Source of the DNA: Abyssicoccus albus
GTDB lineage: Bacteria; Bacillota; Bacilli; Staphylococcales; Abyssicoccaceae
NCBI RefSeq assembly: GCF_003815035.1
Contig: NZ_RKRK01000002.1
Location: 1 to 64,000 of the forward strand
Direction of reading: 5' to 3'
Length of the DNA stretch: 64,000 nucleotides
In this document: piece by piece, positions 36,651 to 44,436 of the stretch
Numbering within the stretch: the stretch's first letter is position 1
Layout of the letters: every line of letters begins with the position of its first letter
The notes under the pieces: generated by a model
What the model was told of the DNA's origin: nothing
Seen by the model: the letters and a program-made list of their open reading frames with translations, nothing else
Database searches by the model: none
Program-made: the position numbers and the translations under genes

Positions 36651-38313
36651 AATGGGGTTATTTATGGGGGTCATTAGTCAAACGGTTAACTTCTTATTAT
36701 TTGGTTTAAGCGGTTACTTAATTGTACAAGGTGCAATTGGCGTGCCACTGTATGCCCTCATTTCGATGATTGTTGTTGTGAAATTATTCGGTCTTGTGAA
36801 AGCTACAACCCATTATATTGAACGCTTAACAACTCACAAAATTACTCTCAATGATGTAAGTCACCTTAGGTTGGAACGCATTCAACATATGATTTCAAAA
36901 TTGCCAACAATCAATATGTTACACAATAAGTCGTCATATATTGATTATGCAATTGAATCATTAGAGCTAAAGCAGTCAAAACATATAGAAGGAATTCATC
37001 CAAGAAATATTGTATTGATCACGCAATTATTGTTAATTGTTGTACTCTTGATTATTTCAATAGAAATAGGATTGGTCATTACAATTGCATTTATAGTCAT
37101 TAAAAGTATATTATTTGGTTCTCAAAAGATAATACAGCGACTAGAAAAAAGAAAGAACAATCAATTTAAAAAATATAAAGCGAATTTAGACGAATGGCAT
37201 CGAGTTAAATTAAATTTACAAAGTCATTCATATGAAACACAATTTTTGAGCCAGTTGCAAAAAGTACGAGAAATGTATGAATCATTAAGCTTTCTGTTTG
37301 AATTTGTATGTAAGATTATAAAGTTAATATGTATTACTATATATATATTGTCAATTGCATTGGTCATATACTTGATTGAAAGTAAATTAGATGCTGCTAT
37401 AACTGCGCTCATTATATTAGTGTTAGTTACATTTATTGATTCATTAATACAATGGATTGATGCGGAGATAAAGCTCATGACAATATCTAATGTCGATGAT
37501 TTTAATATTGAACAATTTACATTTAGAAATACAAATGATATCCATGAGAATATATATGTAGGCAAATTCATGGATAATAATCATTTGGATGAATCTGATT
37601 TGAATGAATTGGTTGGATTAGTTAGAAATGATAATTTAAATGGAAATGGTCAATTTAATCACTCTGTAATTTCCATTCAATCATTGAGATATTTATTGCC
37701 AGATGGGAGATTATTGTTTGATCAAATAAGTTTCAAAGCATTTCCCGGGCAATATATCTTAGTCAAAGGGGATAGTGGTTCTGGTAAATCGACACTGATT
37801 CGTATATTCTCTGGATTAACTCAAATACAATCAGGGGAAATTAACATTGATCGAAACAAAGTACACTCCACCGTGGATTATCCTTATTTTGAGTCTGGCA
37901 CAATTATGTATAATTTAAAACTTGTGAATCCAAATATAAATATTGAACAATTGAATTATTATATGCTGATGCTGAATATTAAATTATCCTTAGATAAAGA
38001 ATTATCGATGAACGGTATGAATATTAGTGGAGGAGAGCGTCGCAAAATTCAATTGTTAAGGGCGTTACTCAGTAATCAAAAAATCTTAATATTAGATGAA
38101 CCATTTAGAAGTTTAGACCAGGTGACAGTTGAAAAACTTCATCATGCTCTTAGAGAGCAAGCCACGAAATTTAATAAAACCATTGTAATTTTTGAACATC
38201 AATCATTAGATGAAGCATTGTTTGACAGTCTATATCAATTATTTAATGGTCATTTGTATGTGCTTGGTCATGATATAGGTAATAATCATATTAATGACTA
38301 TCATAGAAAGTAA
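36640..38313 (+). CDS. CydC-like ABC half-transporter
   Basis: A 557-residue partner of the preceding half-transporter. N-terminal helices span about 15-290. Walker A is KGDSGSGKST, the signature is the standard ISGGERRKI, and Walker B is ILILDEPFRSLD. The Q-loop lacks its glutamine, reading DYPYFESGTI, so in a heterodimer one site may be less active. It probably forms the CydDC-type heterodimer with the upstream protein. A 51-nt gap leads to the CobW gene. Confidence 0.7.
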   Translation: MMNKMGLFMGVISQTVNFLLFGLSGYLIVQGAIGVPLYALISMIVVVKLFGLVKATTHYIERLTTHKITLNDVSHLRLERIQHMISKLPTINMLHNKSSYIDYAIESLELKQSKHIEGIHPRNIVLITQLLLIVVLLIISIEIGLVITIAFIVIKSILFGSQKIIQRLEKRKNNQFKKYKANLDEWHRVKLNLQSHSYETQFLSQLQKVREMYESLSFLFEFVCKIIKLICITIYILSIALVIYLIESKLDAAITALIILVLVTFIDSLIQWIDAEIKLMTISNVDDFNIEQFTFRNTNDIHENIYVGKFMDNNHLDESDLNELVGLVRNDNLNGNGQFNHSVISIQSLRYLLPDGRLLFDQISFKAFPGQYILVKGDSGSGKSTLIRIFSGLTQIQSGEINIDRNKVHSTVDYPYFESGTIMYNLKLVNPNINIEQLNYYMLMLNIKLSLDKELSMNGMNISGGERRKIQLLRALLSNQKILILDEPFRSLDQVTVEKLHHALREQATKFNKTIVIFEHQSLDEALFDSLYQLFNGHLYVLGHDIGNNHINDYHRK

Positions 38314-38364
38314 GATATTGTTAGAGCACTATAAAAAATAAAACTAAAAATGCAGGTGAAAGAC

Positions 38365-39267
38365 ATGGATATCATCATTATTAGTGGATTTCTTGGTAGT
38401 GGTAAAACAACCTTTCTTAAGAAATTTAGATCATTATTAGACAAAAATATGAAAAGTGTAATTCTAATGAATGAATTTGGTGAAGTTGATATTGATTCAA
38501 ATATTATCGGAGAAAGTCAGAGTATTAAGTCAATGACGCAAGGTTGTATATGTTGTTCGTTAAAAGAAGATTTAGAAGTTCAATTACATGAATTATATTA
38601 CAACTTAAATCCAGATTTAATTATTATTGAAGCAACAGGTGTTGCCGATCCAGTTGAAATAATTGATGCGATTAGCGCACCTGCGGTCATGGAGTTCACA
38701 CAATTAAAACAGTTAATTACAGTGGTCGATAGTCAAAAACTACTAACATTAAATACTACGCCACAAATGAAACAATTATACCTACATCAAATCAAGTATG
38801 CTAATACGTTAATATTAAACAAATTAGATGTATTAACAGAGGATGAAATTAATCTGGCTAGAAATGCAATAAAAAATATAAATGATCAAGCGTATATTAT
38901 TGAATCCATCGAACATTTATCGGAAAAAGATATTGTGAAATTTTATGCCGATCACAATTTAATGAATGAGATTGAAAGACACCCTAGTGCTCATAACATT
39001 CAATCAATGACCATTAAATTGAGCAATAGCGTTGAAATTGAATCACTTCATCATTGGTTAGGTCAATTAGATGATAATATATATCGTGTAAAAGGTTTTG
39101 TCACTTTACGACACATACCAGACGAGACATATTTATTACAATATGCCTTTGGCATTCCGCAGTATGAGCCATATGAATTAAAACGAGAGCCTGTCATTGT
39201 AATCATAGGTAGCCAAATCGATAAAGAGCGTATTAAGCAGCAAATCGAGATGTTACAATTTAGTTAA
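38365..39267 (+). CDS. CobW/COG0523 family GTPase (metallochaperone)
   Basis: A 300-residue G3E GTPase. P-loop GFLGSGKTT is near residues 8-16, the metal-binding CICC at about 60-63, and NKLD the GTP base site near 151-154. This family delivers zinc or cobalt to proteins using GTP. The ATG at 38365 is chosen because AGGTGA lies 5 nt upstream; the ATG at 38350 lacks a site. No Zur box was seen upstream. May follow the ABC pair in one transcript. Confidence 0.85.
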   Translation: MDIIIISGFLGSGKTTFLKKFRSLLDKNMKSVILMNEFGEVDIDSNIIGESQSIKSMTQGCICCSLKEDLEVQLHELYYNLNPDLIIIEATGVADPVEIIDAISAPAVMEFTQLKQLITVVDSQKLLTLNTTPQMKQLYLHQIKYANTLILNKLDVLTEDEINLARNAIKNINDQAYIIESIEHLSEKDIVKFYADHNLMNEIERHPSAHNIQSMTIKLSNSVEIESLHHWLGQLDDNIYRVKGFVTLRHIPDETYLLQYAFGIPQYEPYELKREPVIVIIGSQIDKERIKQQIEMLQFS

Positions 39268-39292
39268 TTACATGGTTATTTTTTTTTTAATA

Positions 39293-39301
39293 TGATAGAA
39301 T
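39293..39301 (+). promoter_or_regulatory. Extended -10 promoter of the CNNM leader
   Basis: TGATAGAAT is an extended -10 element. It lies 36 nt before the upstream ORF start and 206 nt before the CNNM start codon, so the transcript would have a leader of about 200 nt. Confidence 0.5.
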
Positions 39302-39323
39302 ATTCTTGGTATATTTTTGTAAC

Positions 39324-39506
39324 GGAGGTGACACCATTGGGAAGGCGATTTGTAAAAATAGAATAGTAAGCACAATGAATTGTTTGGAAGATTCAAATTC
39401 AAATAAAAGCTTAAGAAGCAGAAATGAACAAAATATAAATCAAGATACTTCTCAATTGAGGTGTCATTAATTCGTGGAGGTGAATCCCTATTTAATAGGG
39501 AACTAA
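39324..39506 (+). promoter_or_regulatory. Structured 5' leader of the CNNM gene, with upstream ORF and structured start site
   Basis: Starts with GGAGGTGA and a nine-codon ORF. TGACACC (39329-39335) is complementary to GGTGTCA (39460-39466), which would close a 130-nt domain and mask the first ribosome site. A second GGAGGTGA lies at 39476-39483, then a perfect hairpin (TCCCTA, loop TTTAA, TAGGGA; 39485-39501). The start codon of the CNNM gene follows at 39507. With the hairpin folded, the spacing is 6 nt. I do not recognise a known riboswitch class. No intrinsic terminator is seen. Confidence 0.55.
39337..39366 (+). CDS. Nine-codon upstream ORF in the CNNM leader
   Basis: TTG start, product MGRRFVKIE, stop TAG at 39364-39366. 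A perfect GGAGGTGA lies 5 nt upstream. The product is basic and too short to be a protein in its own right. A leader peptide that affects downstream expression is possible. It may also be chance. Confidence 0.4.
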   Translation: MGRRFVKIE

Positions 39507-40850
39507 TTGGACATAAGTACGTTATTTAATTTTTTAATATTTGTAGGACTCATATTATTGACGATGGTGTTTGTAGGAAGTGAATTCTCGCTAGTTAAAG
39601 TCAGGCTTTCAAGGATTGAGCAATTAATTGATGAAGGTAATTCATCAGCGAAACTTGTAAAGAAAATGGTACATGATTTAGACTACTATCTTTCAGCCTG
39701 TCAATTAGGTATTACAGTGACAGCTTTAGGATTAGGGTGGATTGGTGAATCGACTTTTGAATCTATTTTACATCCACTTTTTGAATTGGTTGGAATACCA
39801 CCAGCAATGATGAAAGCAGTGACAGTGACTGCATCATTTATAATTGTGACATTCATTCATGTCGTGATTGGTGAATTAGCACCGAAGTCATTAGCAATTC
39901 AATTTGCAGAGAAAATGACATTGCTTTTATCAAGACCATTATATTTCTTTGGATTTATTATGAAGCCGTTAATTTGGTCAATGAACGGGACAGCTAGACT
40001 TATACTTCAAGCATTTGGAGTACAGCCTGCAGGGCATGAAGATGCACATTCTGAAGAAGAACTTAAAATTATAATGACTCAAAGTTATCAATCAGGTGAA
40101 ATTAATCATACCGAACTTGCATATATGCAAAATATTTTCTCTTTCGATGAAAGAATTGCAAAAGATATTATGGTTCCAAGAACTCAAATGATTACACTTC
40201 AAATGCCAGTCACTATTGATGAAATTATAGAAGTGGTTCAAGAATACCAATTTACGAGATATCCAGTCACTGAAGATGGTGATAAAGACCATATATTAGG
40301 ATTCATTAATGTGAAGGAATTATTGACGAATTATGCAGCAGGGGATTCAATTTTAGCCTCTAAACATATGCACAATTTACCATTGATTCATGAAGCAACG
40401 CGCATCAGTGATGCGTTAATTAAGATGCAACGTGAACGCGTTCATATTGCACTTGTGATTGATGAATACGGTGGAACTGCTGGTATCATCACGATGGAAG
40501 ACATTCTAGAAGAAATCGTTGGTGAAATTCGTGATGAATTTGATGATGAAGAAGTACCAGATATCGTGAAGGTTGAAGAAGATATATACCATATTAACGG
40601 GCGTGTCATTTTAGATGATATTACTGAACAATTTGGCATTGAGTTTGAAGGTTCTGAAGAAGTAGATACAATTGGTGGATGGATCCAAATGATCAATACC
40701 GATGCTGAGAAAGACGATTATATCAATACTGAAGAAGATAAATGGATTGTATTGGATGCGGAGAATCATCAAATTAAACAAGTTGCATTATTAAGACATT
40801 ATAATAAAACTCAAGACGATAATGATGATGAAGACACAGATATAGATTAA
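39507..40850 (+). CDS. CNNM/CorC-family (hemolysin-like) ion transporter
   Basis: A 447-residue protein: DUF21 transmembrane domain (about 1-180, with LSACQLGITVTALGLGWIGE), two CBS domains (about 200-330), and a C-terminal CorC_HlyC domain (from about 350). Members such as MpfA in S. aureus export magnesium. The start TTG at 39507 is 24 nt from its ribosome site, separated by a hairpin. A terminator follows. Confidence 0.87.
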   Translation: MDISTLFNFLIFVGLILLTMVFVGSEFSLVKVRLSRIEQLIDEGNSSAKLVKKMVHDLDYYLSACQLGITVTALGLGWIGESTFESILHPLFELVGIPPAMMKAVTVTASFIIVTFIHVVIGELAPKSLAIQFAEKMTLLLSRPLYFFGFIMKPLIWSMNGTARLILQAFGVQPAGHEDAHSEEELKIIMTQSYQSGEINHTELAYMQNIFSFDERIAKDIMVPRTQMITLQMPVTIDEIIEVVQEYQFTRYPVTEDGDKDHILGFINVKELLTNYAAGDSILASKHMHNLPLIHEATRISDALIKMQRERVHIALVIDEYGGTAGIITMEDILEEIVGEIRDEFDDEEVPDIVKVEEDIYHINGRVILDDITEQFGIEFEGSEEVDTIGGWIQMINTDAEKDDYINTEEDKWIVLDAENHQIKQVALLRHYNKTQDDNDDEDTDID

Positions 40851-40894
40851 TCATTTAAATTTAAATGATATAGAAAAACATATAAATATTATTA

Positions 40895-40926
40895 AATCTC
40901 GACTTATTAAGTCGAGATTTTTTATT
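40895..40926 (+). terminator. Terminator after the CNNM gene
   Basis: The stem AAATCTCGAC pairs with GTCGAGATTT across TTATTAA, then T-run. Confidence 0.9.
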
Positions 40927-40979
40927 TTGTCAAACATAATTGATAAAATTAATATAAAAATACAGAAGGAAAGATGATT

Positions 40980-41828
40980 ATGAAGACTTATCCAATTCAT
41001 AACCAAATTAATGTACCTGAAGTTGGTTTTGGAACGTATAAGATTACTGAACAAAGCGATATGAATGATGCAGTTAAAGCAGCTAAAGAAGCTGGCTACA
41101 CTTATTATGATACTGCAGCGTTTTATGGTAACGAAAGACAACTAAGTCAAGCATTGAAAGAAGCAAATATTAAAAGAGAAGAAATATTAATTTCAACAAA
41201 ATTATGGAATAAAGATCAAGATAAAGAAAGCACGAAAGAAGCGATTGAAAAAACATTAGAAAGGTTAGATACAGATTATATAGATTTATATTTAATCCAT
41301 TGGCCATGTCCTGAATCTAACTTATTTATTGAAAGTTATAAAGTATTAGAAGAGTATTACGAAAAAGGTATTCTTAAATCAATCGGTGTTTGTAACTTTA
41401 CTCAAGAGCAACTGAAAGAACTTATGGAAAACACTACAATCACACCAGCAGTCAATCAAGTTGAATGCCACCCTTATTTAAACCAACATGAATTACAAGC
41501 ATATTGTGAACAACATGGTATTCATATTATGGCATGGAGCCCAATTAATCGATTGAGAGATATAGATCAAGAAGCAATCATGATAGAGTTGAGTGAGAAG
41601 TATAATAAGAGTATCGCACAAATTATTTTGAAATGGCATATTGAACGTAATAGAATTGTTATTCCGAAATCTAAGACACCTTCAAGAATTAGAGAGAATA
41701 TTGAATTATATGATTTTGAATTAACAGAAGATGAATTGAAAAAAATTGATGATTTAAATAGTGATAAACGTTATGGTGTGCATCCAGATGAATTCACAAT
41801 TGAAGGTAGTGATGATACACCAGAATAA
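40980..41828 (+). CDS. Aldo/keto reductase
   Basis: A 282-residue NADPH-dependent carbonyl reductase. The catalytic tetrad is present: YDTAAFYGNE (Asp and Tyr), ISTKLW (Lys) and LYLIHWP (His). The cofactor motif IPKSKTPSRIREN is near residue 225. Substrate is not readable. The ATG at 40980 follows AGAAGGA; an ATG at 40974 lies closer to the site. Monocistronic. Confidence 0.92.
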   Translation: MKTYPIHNQINVPEVGFGTYKITEQSDMNDAVKAAKEAGYTYYDTAAFYGNERQLSQALKEANIKREEILISTKLWNKDQDKESTKEAIEKTLERLDTDYIDLYLIHWPCPESNLFIESYKVLEEYYEKGILKSIGVCNFTQEQLKELMENTTITPAVNQVECHPYLNQHELQAYCEQHGIHIMAWSPINRLRDIDQEAIMIELSEKYNKSIAQIILKWHIERNRIVIPKSKTPSRIRENIELYDFELTEDELKKIDDLNSDKRYGVHPDEFTIEGSDDTPE

Positions 41829-41874
41829 AATCGAATGAGACATTATTTCAATTTAAATTAATGTTCATTACAAA

Positions 41875-41917
41875 ATGAAAATCCCTAACCATAAAGTGGT
41901 TAGGGATTTTTCATTTA
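41875..41917. terminator. Bidirectional terminator
   Basis: The stem AAAATCCCTAACC pairs with GGTTAGGGATTTTT, between convergent genes. Confidence 0.9.
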
Positions 41918-41952
41918 AATTGTTTTGATTAATAATTATTGAAAACTATTAA

Positions 41953-42207
41953 TTAACGCTTACGCATCGCACCAAGAATTGCTGATACGATAAAGATTAA
42001 TAGTAATGAACCAATGAATGCTGGAATAATTGCAACTCCGCCCCAAACTGGTCCGAACTGAACAAATGGTAAGTAACTACCTAATACTGCACCTAAAAGT
42101 CCAGCGATAATGTTACCGATGATTCCACCTGGAATGTCTTTACCCATTACCATTCCGGCTAACCAACCGATAATTCCTCCGACAATTAACATAATAATAA
42201 TACCCAT
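41953..42207 (-). CDS. GlsB/YeaQ/YmgE family stress membrane protein
   Basis: An 84-residue protein with three hydrophobic segments, rich in glycine (IVGGIIGWLAGMVMG, IIGNIIAGLLGAVLGSYL). This family (once called transglycosylase-associated) is stress-induced in Gram-positives. GGAGGT precedes the ATG. A near-perfect SigB promoter lies 61 nt upstream, which fits the general stress response. Confidence 0.9.
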   Translation of the reverse strand: MGIIIMLIVGGIIGWLAGMVMGKDIPGGIIGNIIAGLLGAVLGSYLPFVQFGPVWGGVAIIPAFIGSLLLIFIVSAILGAMRKR

Positions 42208-42267
42208 AATTTATACCTCCGTATTAATTCAATCATTGCTTAAGTCTTAATGACTTATGTTTAGTAT

Positions 42268-42292
42268 ATACCCGAGAAAAATTTCATTAAAC
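42268..42292 (-). promoter_or_regulatory. SigB promoter of the GlsB-family gene
   Basis: On the minus strand GTTTAA (42287-42292), a 13-nt spacer, and GGGTAT (42268-42273) match the sigma-B consensus (GTTTAA - 12 to 15 - GGGWAW) exactly. Confidence 0.85.
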
Positions 42293-42306
42293 AAAATGAT
42301 TAAAAT

Positions 42307-43485
42307 TTATTTTGATACTGAATTCGATTGACGTGTTCGAATGACGAATAAATATAGACATAAAGACGTCAACACACTCAATGCAGCAACGATATAAATT
42401 GTTGAATAACCAGTCATATGAGCAATAAACCCAAAACTTAAAGCACCCATACCGACGCCTAGATCAAACGCTGAGAAAAAGGTAGCATTCGCCATTCCTT
42501 TACGAGTTTTACTAGCACTATTAACTGCCCACGCTTGTAAAGCAGGTTGAACACTACCAAATCCTGTGCCATATAGAGCGGCCGCAATATACAACACAAT
42601 TGGCGATGGCAACCATGCTAATAATAGCATTGCGATAATAATCAATAATGTACCTGGGACAAATACAGGTTTTAAACCATATTGATCATATAATCGGCCA
42701 CTGTATAACCTCGTTACAAGTAAAGCAATAGCGTAAATCATGAAATACAATTGAATATGATATGATGCAAAGCCTAAATCCTTAGTATAGAGTGGTAGAT
42801 ACGATGTTATTCCACCGAAAGTCACGGTGATAAAAAATAATAAGGTCGCTGGTGGTAATGCATTCTTCTCAAAGAAGTCCAATTGGAAATGACGGACCGA
42901 TGTTTCGGTCAATTCTATCGGCTTGTATTGAATAAATAAACCAATGATGAATGCAGTAAATACAAGTCCAGCAGTGATTAAAAACAACTCCATAAAGCTA
43001 ATGAAATCAACAAGTAATAAGCCAAGGGAAGGGCCGAAAGCCAATGCAATGTTGACCGATAGACCGTAATAACCCATTCCTTCACCACGTCGATGTTCGG
43101 GAATAATATCTGTTGCAACCGTCCCAGCTGACGTCGTCGTCATTCCCCAACCAAATCCTTGAATGATTCGAATAATGAATAAGAACAAAATAGAATGCAC
43201 AATACTAAGCAATGACAACGACAATGCGAACAGGATAACACCCGTTAGGTAGACTTTACGCCGACCAATAAATTCTAACCCTTGACCTGTAAATGGCCTT
43301 ATAAGCAAAGCACTTACAGTGAAAATACTCACAATCATTCCGATGATTTCATCAGTTCCACCAAGTTCTTGTATGAACAGAGGTAGTGTTGGTAGAGTCA
43401 TTTGAAATGCTGAGAATGTAAAGAAGTTAGCGATACAGATTAATATGAAGTCTTTCGTCCAAATTTTATTTGTTGTAGAATTCAC
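42307..43485 (-). CDS. MFS transporter
   Basis: A 392-residue, 12-helix MFS protein with the loop motif GQGLEFIGRRKV after helix 2 and GFGWGMTTTSAGTVATDIIP in helix 5, typical of drug/proton antiporters of the TetA/YfcJ kind. Substrate unknown. GGAGG lies just upstream of the ATG. The gene stands alone; the 349-nt gap upstream is AT-rich. Confidence 0.82.
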   Translation of the reverse strand: MNSTTNKIWTKDFILICIANFFTFSAFQMTLPTLPLFIQELGGTDEIIGMIVSIFTVSALLIRPFTGQGLEFIGRRKVYLTGVILFALSLSLLSIVHSILFLFIIRIIQGFGWGMTTTSAGTVATDIIPEHRRGEGMGYYGLSVNIALAFGPSLGLLLVDFISFMELFLITAGLVFTAFIIGLFIQYKPIELTETSVRHFQLDFFEKNALPPATLLFFITVTFGGITSYLPLYTKDLGFASYHIQLYFMIYAIALLVTRLYSGRLYDQYGLKPVFVPGTLLIIIAMLLLAWLPSPIVLYIAAALYGTGFGSVQPALQAWAVNSASKTRKGMANATFFSAFDLGVGMGALSFGFIAHMTGYSTIYIVAALSVLTSLCLYLFVIRTRQSNSVSK

Positions 43486-43834
43486 AGTACTCCTCCATTT
43501 TTTAATTGTAATATGTATTAAATATATTCAATGATTTGAAAATGATATATAGATATTAAAGTTTCTTGGTATAATACTATTATATATGACTTGATATATA
43601 ATACACTCATTCAAAAGAATGAAACTCTCTTGAAACAAGAATTGATTTCGTTAAATGAGCAAAATTAATTGAGAAACACGAATATAAAATACTTAATTAA
43701 TAATCAATCATTAAAGTAATTAATGTTAGCAATTACTATGAGTTGTTAATTATAATAGAAAATACATCACTATAGCCATAACTCTTAGAAATACAATAGA
43801 TAGTATTATAACAATATTCATTGAGGTTTAAAAT
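43486..43834. other. 349-nt gap between the MFS and pabA genes
   Basis: No ORF of any size with a ribosome site is seen. A perfect extended -10 element (TGGTATAAT, 43567-43575, plus strand) points toward pabA and would give a 250-nt leader. Two small hairpins follow (CATTC/GAATG and TCTTG/CAAGA near 43604-43640). The rest is AT-rich with no terminator. Confidence 0.4.
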
Positions 43835-44431
43835 ATGATATTAATTATTGATCACTATGATTCATTTACATACAATATTGAACACTATATCAAAACGATT
43901 ACACAAGATAATGTTATCACAGTAAAATATGATGATGAATTAATAAATCATTATGCCAAACAAGCAGATTCCATTATTATCTCACCTGGACCTGGTAAAC
44001 CATCAGATTACCCCAGAACGTTATCTATCATTAAATCATGTAAGGTACCGATCTTGGGAATTTGTCTCGGTTATCAGATGATTGGATATGTATTTAATAT
44101 AGATATTCATAAACAGCGTCCAGTACATGGTGAAGTCTTCACTTTGAATTTAACAGATGAAGGTGTAACTCATCCTATTTATAAAAATATTAATTATTCT
44201 CACGCTATTACACGTTATCATTCATTAATCATTGATAGAAATCAATTATTAAGTCATGATGAGCTGATTGAATTAAGTTATATAGAAGATGATAATGACA
44301 CGATAACAATGGCACTTGCGCATATTGATAAGCCAATTGTAGGGGTTCAGTACCATCCAGAATCAATATTGACTGAACATGGCCATCAATTATTAATGAA
44401 CTTTGTTGAAATGAAAGGTTGGAAAGGATGA
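43835..44431 (+). CDS. pabA: Aminodeoxychorismate synthase glutamine amidotransferase
   Basis: Releases ammonia from glutamine for p-aminobenzoate synthesis (folate branch). 198 residues, class I glutamine amidotransferase: GICLGYQM holds the catalytic cysteine, and QYHPESI near the end holds the His and Glu. GAGGTTTAAAAT lies before the ATG. Next to pabBC, which marks PABA rather than tryptophan synthesis. The stop lies in the ribosome site of the next gene. Confidence 0.93.
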   Translation: MILIIDHYDSFTYNIEHYIKTITQDNVITVKYDDELINHYAKQADSIIISPGPGKPSDYPRTLSIIKSCKVPILGICLGYQMIGYVFNIDIHKQRPVHGEVFTLNLTDEGVTHPIYKNINYSHAITRYHSLIIDRNQLLSHDELIELSYIEDDNDTITMALAHIDKPIVGVQYHPESILTEHGHQLLMNFVEMKGWKG

Positions 44432-44436
44432 GTTTT

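Noticed and set aside
38350-38364. Zur-regulated start of the CobW gene
   Set aside because: No Zur-type palindrome seen in the 51-nt gap or before the ABC pair.
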